In this document: piece after piece, positions 43,521 through 52,900 of the stretch | Layout of the letters: each line of letters starts with the position of its first letter | Position numbering within the stretch: position 1 is the first letter of the stretch | Assembly: GCA_029261195.1 (NCBI GenBank) | Contig: JAJDBU010000075.1 | Location: 19,754 to 83,753, forward strand | Length of the DNA: 64,000 nt | Origin: Nitrospirota bacterium | GTDB taxonomy: Bacteria > Nitrospirota > Nitrospiria > SBBL01 > JAADHI01 | Direction: 5' to 3' | Notes under the pieces: generated by a model | What the model was told of the DNA's origin: nothing | What the model saw: the letters and a program-made list of their open reading frames with translations, nothing else | The model's database searches: none | Made by a program: the position numbers and the translations under genes

Positions 43521-46286
43521 GTGTCGAATTCCGATTCTGCTTCTGTGGCGGCGAAGGAGAAAAAAAACCGGGAAGGGGTGATGATCAAAGAGATCCTCTT
43601 TAATCAGAGACGCCCCTTTTCAGAGGAGAGACTGCAAGGACTTATCGGCTTCAAGTCAGGTGACCTTTTTCAGCCACGCTTAATCAGAAAAGCGGTGTCA
43701 CAGCTTTATGAGACTGGCCAATTTAAAGAGGTCTGGGTCCTTGTCGAGTCCATTGATGAAAAACGCCTCCGACTGCGATTTCGCTGGCTCGAAAGCCGAA
43801 GGCTATCATCCGTCCAGATTTCGGGGAATCGCCACCTGAGCGATAAAAAGATTTTAAATGCCCTGGGATTATCGCCCGGAGACCGCTTCAGCGAAACAGC
43901 CTGGAATCGAGGCCTGGAGAATATCGCATCACTGTATCGTGAACTCGGATATTTTATCGCAAAAACAGCGTCGCACTTGCGGTCTTCTTCTGATGACAGA
44001 CAGGGCGTGAATGCTTCCCTTGGGATTCGTGAAGGCACACGTGCCAGGATTCGCAAAATTTCTTTTCTGGGGGGAAATATTTTTTCCGATTGGAGGCTGC
44101 GCTTTAGAATCTACTCAAACAAGGGGGAGTTTTACGATGGCAAACGTTTAAAGGACGATCTTGAGATTCTGGAAAATTTCTACACAAAAAAAGGTTATGT
44201 CAAGGCGATCATCGGCCCGGTCCTTATCGACTATGACGAAGAGATGAACGCAGTTGAAATCAGTCTTTCGATTCACCCCGGGGAAAAGATTGCAGTTGTT
44301 TTTGAAGGAGAAAAGCTGCTTTCAAAAGAAGCGCTTTTAAAACGGGTGATGATTCAAAAAGAGCGAAGCGACGCTGAAGACGTCCTGGAAGAGAGCCTCA
44401 GCCAACTTGTCGCATACTACCGTTCGCAAGGCTACCCCTTAGCGGAGGTCTCTTACAGCGTAGATGAAAATAAAGAAGACGATGAAGATAAAAAACCTAA
44501 GCAAAAAACGATTCGTTTTATGATTAAAAGCGGCGCTGAGGCAAATCTAAAAAAGATGTTTTTTTCAGGCCATCATACCTTTTCTGAAAAAATACTTCGG
44601 CAACAGATCTCATTGAGCGAATCCGGCATTTTCAGTAAAACACTGTATACAAAAGCGCAACATCAGAGAGATGCGACTGCACTGAGCCATTTTTATCTGG
44701 AGGCGGGTTTTCGAAACGCGACAGTCACCCCGATCGTTCACTTTGACAGTTCGGGGCAATTGGCCTGGCTTCTTTTTAAAATCAATGAAGGGCTTCGAAC
44801 CCGGATTTCCCACATTGAACTCTCTGGAAACACCACACTCTCAACAGAAGACTTAAAAAAAACGATGACCATCACGCCTGGAATGCCCTATACCGATGCG
44901 AGGGTACGGGAAGGCCTACGCGATCTCCTTGCGGCCTATGCGGTAAAGGGTTACCTCTACGCCGAGGTCATACCGACGCCTCGTTTCAGCACTGAGTCGA
45001 GTGGCGCCCAGCGCAAAGCGGTTCTCAGCTATCATATTTCCGAGGGGCAGCAGGTCCGCTTAGGCCATATTACATTGGAGGGGAATCTTCGGACTAAGGC
45101 ACACATCCTTGAAAGAGAGCTGCGCATTCAAAAGGGAGAACCTTACGCCCCCGGATTAATCCTGGAGAGTCAAAGAGCGATCTACCAGACCGGTCTTTTT
45201 TCATCGGTTCGTTTTGAAACATTAGATGACGAAAATTCCAGAGATGCCAATCAGCAAACCCTTGTTCAGAACGTCAAACTGAAACTGAATGAACGTGCAA
45301 GTATCGCAGTGGAATTTGGCGGGGGCTATGCCGATCGGGAACGTTTGCGTGGATTTTTTCAGATTTCGCACCGCAACCTCTGGGGAAGCAATCGACAGCT
45401 TAGCCTTCGGGGAGAGGGCAGTCAGGTCGAAGAGCGTTATTTCCTCAATTATAAAGAGCCCTGGTTTTTTAGAAAAAGCATCGACGCCCGAATCACACTG
45501 GCTTATCTTAATCTTGAAGAGGTCTCATTTAACCTGAAAACATTCAGCGGAGTTGTGGGTGTGACAAAAAGCTTTTCAAGGAAGCTCAAAGCTTCACTGC
45601 AGTACCAACTTGAGCGAAACGAAATTTCGAATGTCGATGAAACCTCGAAGAAAGCCCCGGAGGACATCGGATTATTTACGATAGCAACATTGAATCCCTC
45701 TCTGATTTACGATAGCCGTGATGATGTCTTTAATCCAAGTTCCGGGACCCTCAGTTCGATTATTTTTCGCAACGGAGCCAATGTCTTAGGCTCTGAGATA
45801 CAGCTGGTTAAGCTGATCATCCAGAGTCGCTGGTATCATCAGTTTTCAAAAAACATTATTTTTGCCTTTTCTGCCCGAAGCGGCATTGCGGTGCGTTTTG
45901 CTGAAACAGCCAGTGTTCCCATTACCGAACGGTTTTTTCTCGGAGGCAGGAATACTGTTAGAGGATATGACCAGGATGAACTCGGAATAGAGGATGAAAC
46001 ACTGATCAATGGATCCCCGACCGGAGGCAATACCATGCTGGTTTTGAACGAGGAAATCCGCCTTCGCCTCCCAAAATCATTTGGGCTGGTTCTGTTTTTC
46101 GATCATGGAAATGTCTGGTTAAACCAGCGGCAGGTCGACCCTTCAGAGATCAAATCAAGCGCCGGAGCGGGGCTGCGCTACAACACCCCGATCGGGCCTT
46201 TCAGACTTGATTGGGGTTACAAGCTCAATCGAGAAGCGCGAGAAGACCCATGGGCAATTCATTTTACGCTGGGCCACGCCTTTTAA
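43521..46286 (+). CDS. tamA: Omp85/TamA-like outer membrane assembly factor with seven POTRA-like repeats
   Basis: At least 921 residues. Seven POTRA-like units of 75-90 residues are visible, beginning near IKEILFNQRRPFSEE, LSSVQISGNRHLSDK, ARIRKISFLGGNIFS, IAVVFEGEKLLSKE, LKKMFFSGHHTFSE, RISHIELSGNTTLST and VRLGHITLEGNLRTK. The C-terminal 330 residues form the Omp85 barrel, with the lid-loop motif NTVRGYDQDELG and a final aromatic strand (WAIHFTLGHAF). Canonical TamA has three POTRA domains and BamA five. The first ordinary start is GTG 43521, but the frame is open back to the tamB stop and encodes a signal-peptide-like stretch (RVALRSTLTGLLCLGFLISD). The true start is probably the ATA at 43425 or another rare codon. 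Works with TamB, encoded immediately upstream. Confidence 0.92.
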   Translation: MSNSDSASVAAKEKKNREGVMIKEILFNQRRPFSEERLQGLIGFKSGDLFQPRLIRKAVSQLYETGQFKEVWVLVESIDEKRLRLRFRWLESRRLSSVQISGNRHLSDKKILNALGLSPGDRFSETAWNRGLENIASLYRELGYFIAKTASHLRSSSDDRQGVNASLGIREGTRARIRKISFLGGNIFSDWRLRFRIYSNKGEFYDGKRLKDDLEILENFYTKKGYVKAIIGPVLIDYDEEMNAVEISLSIHPGEKIAVVFEGEKLLSKEALLKRVMIQKERSDAEDVLEESLSQLVAYYRSQGYPLAEVSYSVDENKEDDEDKKPKQKTIRFMIKSGAEANLKKMFFSGHHTFSEKILRQQISLSESGIFSKTLYTKAQHQRDATALSHFYLEAGFRNATVTPIVHFDSSGQLAWLLFKINEGLRTRISHIELSGNTTLSTEDLKKTMTITPGMPYTDARVREGLRDLLAAYAVKGYLYAEVIPTPRFSTESSGAQRKAVLSYHISEGQQVRLGHITLEGNLRTKAHILERELRIQKGEPYAPGLILESQRAIYQTGLFSSVRFETLDDENSRDANQQTLVQNVKLKLNERASIAVEFGGGYADRERLRGFFQISHRNLWGSNRQLSLRGEGSQVEERYFLNYKEPWFFRKSIDARITLAYLNLEEVSFNLKTFSGVVGVTKSFSRKLKASLQYQLERNEISNVDETSKKAPEDIGLFTIATLNPSLIYDSRDDVFNPSSGTLSSIIFRNGANVLGSEIQLVKLIIQSRWYHQFSKNIIFAFSARSGIAVRFAETASVPITERFFLGGRNTVRGYDQDELGIEDETLINGSPTGGNTMLVLNEEIRLRLPKSFGLVLFFDHGNVWLNQRQVDPSEIKSSAGAGLRYNTPIGPFRLDWGYKLNREAREDPWAIHFTLGHAF

Positions 46287-46362
46287 GAAAGCCTCTGATT
46301 GCCCATTGCGAAGAGCTTTCAAAGCATTTTCAAAATCAAAGTCTGTTTTTTTTCTTGGGACA

Positions 46363-46413
46363 TGTCAGTTTCCTTTTATAAAAGCTGAGCTTATCAGCTT
46401 GGTTTAACTGACA
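46363..46413. repeat. Nested inverted repeat downstream of the Omp85 gene
   Basis: TGTCAGTT (46363-46370) pairs with AACTGACA (46406-46413), with an inner AGCTGA/TCAGCT stem. It may be a transcript end or part of an insertion-sequence terminus; the adjacent 46409-46432 (TGACACAAAATTCTGAACAC) looks like an IS256-type end, uncertain. Confidence 0.4.
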
Positions 46414-46468
46414 CAAAATTCTGAACACCCTCTGAGGGCTTTACACCACTGCTTGCGGCGGGGATTAT

Positions 46469-46620
46469 TTATTTGCCCCCTTTCTTCAAACTCCCGAATA
46501 AATTTTCTGCCACGGCATTATCCCAGTACCTCTCTTTCCGGCTTATACTACTGAGCATCTTGTGAGTGTTTAGCCGATTTAGAAAATCGTGACTACTATA
46601 TTGCCATCACACCTACTTCG
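46469..46620 (-). pseudogene. IS3-family OrfB remnant
   Basis: A minus-strand frame of about 45 codons reads QYSSHDFLNRLNTHKMLSS, then ISRKERYWDNAVAENLFGSL and KKGGK before a stop. This matches the region around the catalytic Glu of an IS3 OrfB and is similar in layout to copy B at 37.9 kb but different in sequence. It lacks both ends and the rest of the gene. Upstream bases (46604-46620) still resemble SDRGSQY, but with stop codons. Confidence 0.7.
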
Positions 46621-46780
46621 ATGAAATAGAATTTTCCAATTGATCTCTAGCCCCTGAACACTGATCATCGTTCTTGTTATTCCCCTATATTTTCAGTAGA
46701 CATTGAGTGGCCCATGAGTCATGGCAAGAACCAGCCTTGCATCGCCTTTCGAGCCGATGCAAGGCTTTTGTACAACGACA

Positions 46781-47170
46781 TTATGTGGGCCAAGTCCGCT
46801 CCCGAACTGCTTTTTCGACGGCTGCCAGTAAGACCTCTTTTTCTACAGGTTTGACCAGATAGTCTTTAATCCCATTTTTCAAGAGATCGACAGCCATTTC
46901 AGTTTCCGGGTAACCGGTCATAATAATCATTGGAACGGTAGGGAATTCCTTTTTAAAATAGCCCATTGCTTCCATTCCATTGACCTTAGGCATCCGGATG
47001 TCGCTGATGATTACATCAACTTCCTCTGCGTTACTCCCCTCGACAATTTTTTGGATCGCCTCTTCCCCATTACTCGCCTCGACGACCTCGTAATTTGCCT
47101 TGATCAAGTGATGTTTGACCACCTCTCGAACCTCTTCTTCATCTTCTATTAGCAACACTCTTGCTGGCAT
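46781..47170 (-). CDS. Single-domain response regulator
   Basis: A 129-residue receiver-only (CheY-like) protein. ATG 47170 follows AAAGGAGGA; a longer frame from 47209 is rejected. Acidic pocket LLIEDEEEV, phosphoacceptor Asp57 (VIISDIRMP), Thr in IIMTGYPETE and Lys in YLVKPVEKE are all present. With no output domain it probably relays phosphate or controls a partner by protein contact. It lies 120 bp downstream of the sensor kinase on the same strand. Confidence 0.93.
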   Translation of the reverse strand: MPARVLLIEDEEEVREVVKHHLIKANYEVVEASNGEEAIQKIVEGSNAEEVDVIISDIRMPKVNGMEAMGYFKKEFPTVPMIIMTGYPETEMAVDLLKNGIKDYLVKPVEKEVLLAAVEKAVRERTWPT

Positions 47171-47289
47171 GGCGTCTTCCTCCTTTGATTGTTTTTCGGT
47201 GAACATCAAAAAGATACTCGCTTGCGTGTATCTTTTAAGACCTGGACCCCCAGGGCACTTTCCGACTTTCCTTGGCCCGCTTTTCTTCC

Positions 47290-48669
47290 TTATTTTGCTT
47301 TGTTTCCGGCTAAAGGAAGTTTCACAATAAAGGTACTTCCTTTGCCTTCTTCGCTTTCCACTCTGATACTTCCTCCGTATTTCGCGACAATTGTGTGAAC
47401 AATATTTAGCCCCAGACCCGTTCCCTCTCCAGGGTCTTTTGTGGTGAAAAAGGGTGTGAATAATTGTTTGATGTGTTCTTTTTTTATCCCTGAACCCGTG
47501 TCCTGGATTGTAACCACCGCAAACCCATCCTCATTTCTAGACTTCACCATCACGCGGCCTCTTCCCTTCATGGCTTGAATTGCATTAGTGATCAGGTTCA
47601 CGAAGACTTGTTCAAGCTCCACCTTACTTCCATTCACCGGGGGGAGGAGTTCCTCGAGATCTTTCACGAACTCTATGTGGATCAAGGGGTCGGTATAATC
47701 CGCAAGCTTGATGGCTTTCTTAAGTCGATCGTTTATAGATGTTTTCATCACCGTAGAGGGCCTGGAGGAAGGTCGTGAGTATAATGTGATCTCCTTGACA
47801 ATTTTAGAGGCCTTTTTTGCAAATCGGATAATATCATTGGCATATTTATGAATGCGTACCGAATCTTCTTCCTCCAGAATCATTTCGGCTTTGCCTAGCA
47901 TGGCAGCAAGCGGGTTGTTCACTTCGTGGGCGATTCCAGCGGCCATGACCCCAATCCCAACTAATTTTTCTGCTTGGATTTTTTCTTCCTGTTGCATGAG
48001 AATCGTTTTTCCAGCCCGCCCAACAATCCAAAAGAGGGTCGTATAGAGGAAAAAACTTCCGATCACGCTACCAATCCAAACCAGGCGAGTTCCCTCTTTA
48101 ATAGCTCTGAGCAAGGTGAGCGGAACCTTATAGACCTCTACAGCCCCGACAACCTCTTTCCCACTGGAGTCCCAAATAGGGATATAAATTTCAGCGAAAA
48201 ATGGCACATTAGGGCCAAAAACATGTTCCGCCTTTTGCGGCTTTCCCGATTTTCCGCTTGATACCGACAGCTCTCCAGAAAGAGCCAACTCCAACTCGGG
48301 GTTTGGCATAAATCTATGTCTGATCAGAGCCGGATTATCAGACCAAATTACCGTTCCCTCTCTGTCATAGATGATGGCACGTGAGACTTCCGGCATCGTA
48401 GCGATCTTATGAAAAAAATCTTCAAAGGCCTCTGGTTCTTCTTCGATATCGTTTATTTGAAAATAGCGGGTTGTATTTTCAGATTGTGCAATGCTCTGAA
48501 TAAAGCCCATCGTTACAATGGCATCACGCAGAACCATGTTACGACTTAAAAAGCGGGAAAGGAGGAGAGACGCAATAATGGTAATGGCCACAATTGAAAG
48601 ACCTCCGAGTATTGCAAACCAGCGAACCAGGTTAAATGGTTTTTCTGCCTCTTCTAGTTTCGCTAACAT
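47290..48669 (-). CDS. Membrane sensor histidine kinase
   Basis: A 459-residue kinase. Two membrane helices (about 15-40 and 196-217) enclose a periplasmic sensor of about 155 residues that looks like a Cache/PAS-type fold (VSRAIIYDREGTVIWSDNP, then AEIYIPIWDSSGKEVVGAVEVY). The HisKA dimer domain has the phospho-acceptor His248 in GIAHEVNNPLAAM. The ATPase domain has N-box NLITNAIQAM, G1 DTGSGI and G2 GEGTGLGL. Likely partner is the single-domain regulator downstream. The signal is unknown. It resembles NtrB/ZraS-like kinases in the HEVNNPL motif, but no sigma-54 regulator is adjacent. Confidence 0.94.
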   Translation of the reverse strand: MLAKLEEAEKPFNLVRWFAILGGLSIVAITIIASLLLSRFLSRNMVLRDAIVTMGFIQSIAQSENTTRYFQINDIEEEPEAFEDFFHKIATMPEVSRAIIYDREGTVIWSDNPALIRHRFMPNPELELALSGELSVSSGKSGKPQKAEHVFGPNVPFFAEIYIPIWDSSGKEVVGAVEVYKVPLTLLRAIKEGTRLVWIGSVIGSFFLYTTLFWIVGRAGKTILMQQEEKIQAEKLVGIGVMAAGIAHEVNNPLAAMLGKAEMILEEEDSVRIHKYANDIIRFAKKASKIVKEITLYSRPSSRPSTVMKTSINDRLKKAIKLADYTDPLIHIEFVKDLEELLPPVNGSKVELEQVFVNLITNAIQAMKGRGRVMVKSRNEDGFAVVTIQDTGSGIKKEHIKQLFTPFFTTKDPGEGTGLGLNIVHTIVAKYGGSIRVESEEGKGSTFIVKLPLAGNKAK

Positions 48670-49210
48670 TGTGTTTCCCTCTTTTTCTCATTCAAGTTCG
48701 CACCTCAGTATAGTAATTTATGATGATATCGAGTAACCAGATATCCTAACGAGGAGCAAGAATATGTGGACCGACGCCATGCTGTGCTGTTCATCTCTCG
48801 TTTTACCCCTTCTATCTTATCCATAGCCGCTACCATGGAAGGCAATGCAATGCAGCTTGATCTACCGAGATACCTAGATGACGTCTAGTTGATCTATCCT
48901 TAATAAGTAAGCAAACGGAATACCAAAGAAAGGACTTAAGTCAGAGGGACTTTTCTATCACTAATCTCTAAAAAATACTTCAGATTCAAATAGTTATAGG
49001 CTAAAATTCTCTATCAGGAGGGAGGAAATTTAGTTTAGATTCGTCGGGTATGTTATTAACTAATGACAACTTTTCACAAAAAAGTGACAGTGATAGACAG
49101 CCAGTCAGGAAAAACACGAAATATCTCATTCAGGAAGGGGGGGGGAGGTATCGAATCTCGTTTGGACACTTGGAGAATTTAGGAACGCTTCGATCGGGGA
49201 AAGTCTAAGC
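48670..49210. other. 540-bp intergenic region, no gene recognised
   Basis: AT-rich spacer between the kinase and the transglycosylase gene. A 20-codon frame (48764-48826, after GAGGAG) on the plus strand is too short to support. A run of nine G occurs near 49138-49146. No RNA gene, riboswitch or IS remnant was recognised. Confidence 0.3.
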
Positions 49211-49852
49211 TTATCGGCCCAGTCGGTTAGATAAGAGGATGTTGCCGTTTGAGTCGGTCGCTTGATAGACCTCCTCTTGGGCAAGGTAGCGCTCATAAAA
49301 GTGCATCACCTTAGTGATATAGGCCTTTGTTTCGGCATAGGGGGGAACACCGCCATATTTTATAATGCTCGCCGGACCGGCGTTATAAGCGGCAAGAGCC
49401 AGTTTGATGTCTTGGGCAAAGCGGTCCAAGAGGTAGCCCATGTAGCGGGTGCCCCCTTCAATATTTTCTTCAGGGTCAAAGGCATCGGTAATCTTAAGAA
49501 TCTCTGCCGTTTTGGGCATGAGCTGCATCAAGCCTTCCGCCCCTGCGGAAGAAATAGCGTTGGGATTAAAGTTCGATTCAACCCGTATCATGGCCTTGAT
49601 TAAAGCCGAATCGACCTCATAGCGCTTCGACTCCCTGTCAATAAAGGCTTCAATGGCGAGCTCTTGCTTGTGCCGCTTAAAAGGCAAGGGACTCCCTAAT
49701 TTGGGAGCCCTCCGTTTGTAACGGGGATCGCTGGGCACATTGGTGAAATGAGTGACTCCAGAGGGATCGACAAATTGATAAATTTCAGCACCGTACGATA
49801 ATACCGGAAAAACGAAAAAAATGGTCAGCACAGAGCAGTGACGGAGGGACAT
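49211..49852 (-). CDS. Lytic transglycosylase (SLT domain) with DUF4124-like N-terminus
   Basis: ATG 49852 is chosen because it is directly followed by a signal peptide (LTIFFVFPVLSYGAE); an upstream start at 49954 would add 34 residues in front of it. About 213 residues. The mature N-terminus has the DUF4124-like segment IYQFVDPSGVTHFTNVPSD. The SLT domain (about 80-190) has the catalytic Glu in MIRVESNFNPNAIS, SAGAEGLMQLMPKTA, GTRYMGYLLDRF and ALAAYNAGPASIIKYGG. It cleaves peptidoglycan glycan strands with anhydro-muramic acid formation. It is on the same strand as the two secreted-protein genes upstream but 130 bp away. Confidence 0.93.
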   Translation of the reverse strand: MSLRHCSVLTIFFVFPVLSYGAEIYQFVDPSGVTHFTNVPSDPRYKRRAPKLGSPLPFKRHKQELAIEAFIDRESKRYEVDSALIKAMIRVESNFNPNAISSAGAEGLMQLMPKTAEILKITDAFDPEENIEGGTRYMGYLLDRFAQDIKLALAAYNAGPASIIKYGGVPPYAETKAYITKVMHFYERYLAQEEVYQATDSNGNILLSNRLGR

Positions 49853-49983
49853 AATCGAAAGATACCATCGAATCCGGAAGCTGTCAATTTGATCAATGGA
49901 CCCGGAAACGACAAATATGGAGAGGGAGTAAAACCGCGGCATCCCGACATTCAAAATGCTTTAACGGTATCCAAAGTTTCTGT

Positions 49984-52900
49984 TTAGAAAGCCGTGGTGA
50001 AACTTCGTATTTCACTTTCACTGATGCCTCCCTTGCCATCATCGGCCCTTACCTTCCAGTGATAGCTTGTGCCCGACTTGAGGTCGGAGATGGTACGGGT
50101 CATTTGGGCAGTCGGGGGGTCAGCTTGAGGTGGCGTTCCGCCACCCCCTCCTCCGTCACTACATGAAACTACAAGGGAAGCTGTGATCATCATGCCTACC
50201 ATAAATAGACCGATTTTTCTCCGTCCTTTGTTGCCACCTCCAATCATGACAATCCCGAAGATCAAGCCCACAAGACCCAGTGCCGCATAACCGGTGGATT
50301 TTTCTGACACTTTGGCGACGATAGTCGGGCTGCACCCCGTGAAAGTCGAATCCTCACAAATGATTAAGCCATAAGTTATTGTGTCCCCATTCGGATCGAC
50401 TGATTGATTCCAGCCAAAGGTGAGTTTATCAGGCGCCAAGCCGGTTTCCCCATTATCAGGAAATACCAATTCCGGGGCGGATGGTGGCGCTGAAGGCGGT
50501 TCTGCGGCCTGTACGCCGGTAAAATGATTGACCTGGATTTCAATCGTTGGCGGGCTGGTTTCCGGATGATTGATTCGTGATCCGGGTACCATCCAGCCTG
50601 CGACGCCACTTGCCAGTTGCCAGCCTCTCTCGGGGGTGAAGACATATATTTTCAGGAGAGAAAGGTCACTGACGCCCGGCGCCGGGATAAAGAGTGTGAC
50701 CGGGTTGTCAAATACGGTTGGCGGTTCCAGGTTGAGGGGTAAGCCCACGCCATTCGCCACCGTTACTGGCGGGTTTTCATTGTCCGGTCCATAGCGAGGT
50801 CTCACCGGCTCTGCGGGATTAAAGAGGATTTTGGCCCCGGCAATCGGCGTCCCCTGGGCTGCCTCAATCGGCGTCATCCCCGTCACAGGGTCACTACTTG
50901 TGGTGACTGTCGGCATGGCCGCCAGAGCCTGCTCATGTGCCTCTTGAGTCTCGACCTTGAAACTAAACGCGTAGGGATTCATTGGAATCCCCTTGGTATC
51001 GCTGACCTCGATTCGTGCATTGATTTCCTGACCAAAGGCAAACTCGTAGCTGTCCGGCTTTCCATCACTATCGGTATCCGCATTTGTTGTATCGTAGATC
51101 ACCCAGATATCCGTGACGCCTGCGCCATTGACCGCCTTTGTTCTGATCCTGTTCTGAACCCCGATGCCTTCCACGGTCATGACAATGGTGTTCGGATCAA
51201 TCCCGTCATCCTGATCCTGGATGCGTATCGCAATGGAACTATCGATCGGAACCCGCTGTGTTCCTGTGACAAGCCCTTGACCATCGTGGGGGGAGGTCTC
51301 CACGACAAAGGGACGAATTGGAAGGCTTGTGGCATCTCGCGGGTCGGTGCCTCCCAGGAATTCTTCGAGGTTGGTATAGCTGTCACCATCCGAATCGAAC
51401 AGGGCATCCAGAGGATCATTCGGGTTGAGTCCATGTGCCAACTCATAATTGTCCGGCAAGCCGTCGTTATCGCTGTCATCTGTAGTTACGGTTAGCGTTA
51501 CCGGAATCGACTGGGGGGTATTGGTGGCACCGGGTGCCGTAACGGTGATTGTGGCATTGTAGCTTGCAGGGAGAAGCCCCGCCGTATTCACTGAAACCGT
51601 GACACTATCCGCCTCTCCGGTGGATATCCCATTGGAAGGACTCACGGACAGCCAAGTGGCATTATCACCCACTGACCAGTTTAAAGCTTCTCCGCCGGAA
51701 TTTTGAATGCTCAGGGTCTGACTGACAGGGTTCGCACCGCCTTCTTGCCCTGTAAAGCTGAAGCTAGAGGGACTTTGGCTGATGATCGGTGGAGCCGCCA
51801 CCGTAATCTGCACATCGTCACTAACCGATAATGCCCCGTCATTGGCCGTTAGTCGAAGAACGTAGATGCCGCTCTGCGAGAAACTGGCTGTCGTATCAAC
51901 TGCCGAAGCATTACCGAAGGTCACTACACCGGGGCCGCTAAACTTTGTCCAAGTGCTTGTCACTGCAGCTGGCGGGTTGGGTAAACCATCGTCAGTGACT
52001 GTGCCGTTGAGTGATGCGTTGGCTGGAAGCGCGACTGTCTGATTGGGTCCTGCATTGACACTGGGTGCCTGATTGATCGCAAAAAAGGTCACCGAGATTG
52101 TGTGCGGTGCTGTGACATTGGTGAAGGTATATGTTGTCACCGCACCCACGGAAACACCATCCACCAGCACATCCAGCGTATGATAGTTCGCATCAGGCGT
52201 GATGGTGTAGGTCTGGTTTGCACCATGATTGACTGGCACCGCTCCGGATGGCGTGATATTCCCATTGGCGCCTGCACTCGTCGTGATGGTGTAGGTATTG
52301 ATCGCAAAGGTCACGGAGATTGTGTGCGCAGCCAGGACATTGGTGAAGGTGTAGGTTGTAACAGCACCCACGGAAACCCCGTCCACTAAGACATCTGCGA
52401 CATGGTAATTGGCTGCAGGCGTCATGGTGAAGGTTTGATTTGCACCGTGATTCACGGGGACGACGCCCGAAGGAGAGATACTCCCGTTAGCTCCCGCACT
52501 TGCGGTGATGTCATAGGTATTTATCGCAAAGGTCACGGAGATTGTGTGCGGAGCCAGGACGTTGGTGAAGGAATAGGTTCTCACAGCACCCACGGATACC
52601 CCGTCCACTAAGACATCTGCGACATGGTAATTGGCTGCAGGCGTCATGGTGAAGGTTTGATTTGCACCCTGATTCACGGGGACGACGCCCGAAGGAGAGA
52701 TGCTGCCATTGGCTCCGGCACTTGCGGTGATGTCATAGATATTCGACGGTGGGGACAATACCCAGTTTAGAGCGATATCTCCAGATACGCCGTTAAAGCC
52801 GTCTACCACTATTTGGTACTCAATCCCCGGTTGAGCCGAAAAAACCACACCACTGTTATTGTTACTGCTGCCGTCATCATCGTTGGATACAAGCTCTGTC

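Noticed and set aside
48764..48826. A 20-codon frame with GAGGAG upstream, in the gap before the kinase gene
   Set aside because: Too short to support, no regulatory fold around it, and it faces away from both neighbours.
52089..52745. Short plus-strand frames across the tandem repeats and PKD region (for example 52102-52389, 52402-52611)
   Set aside because: They are antisense reflections of the repeated coding sequence of the metalloprotease gene.
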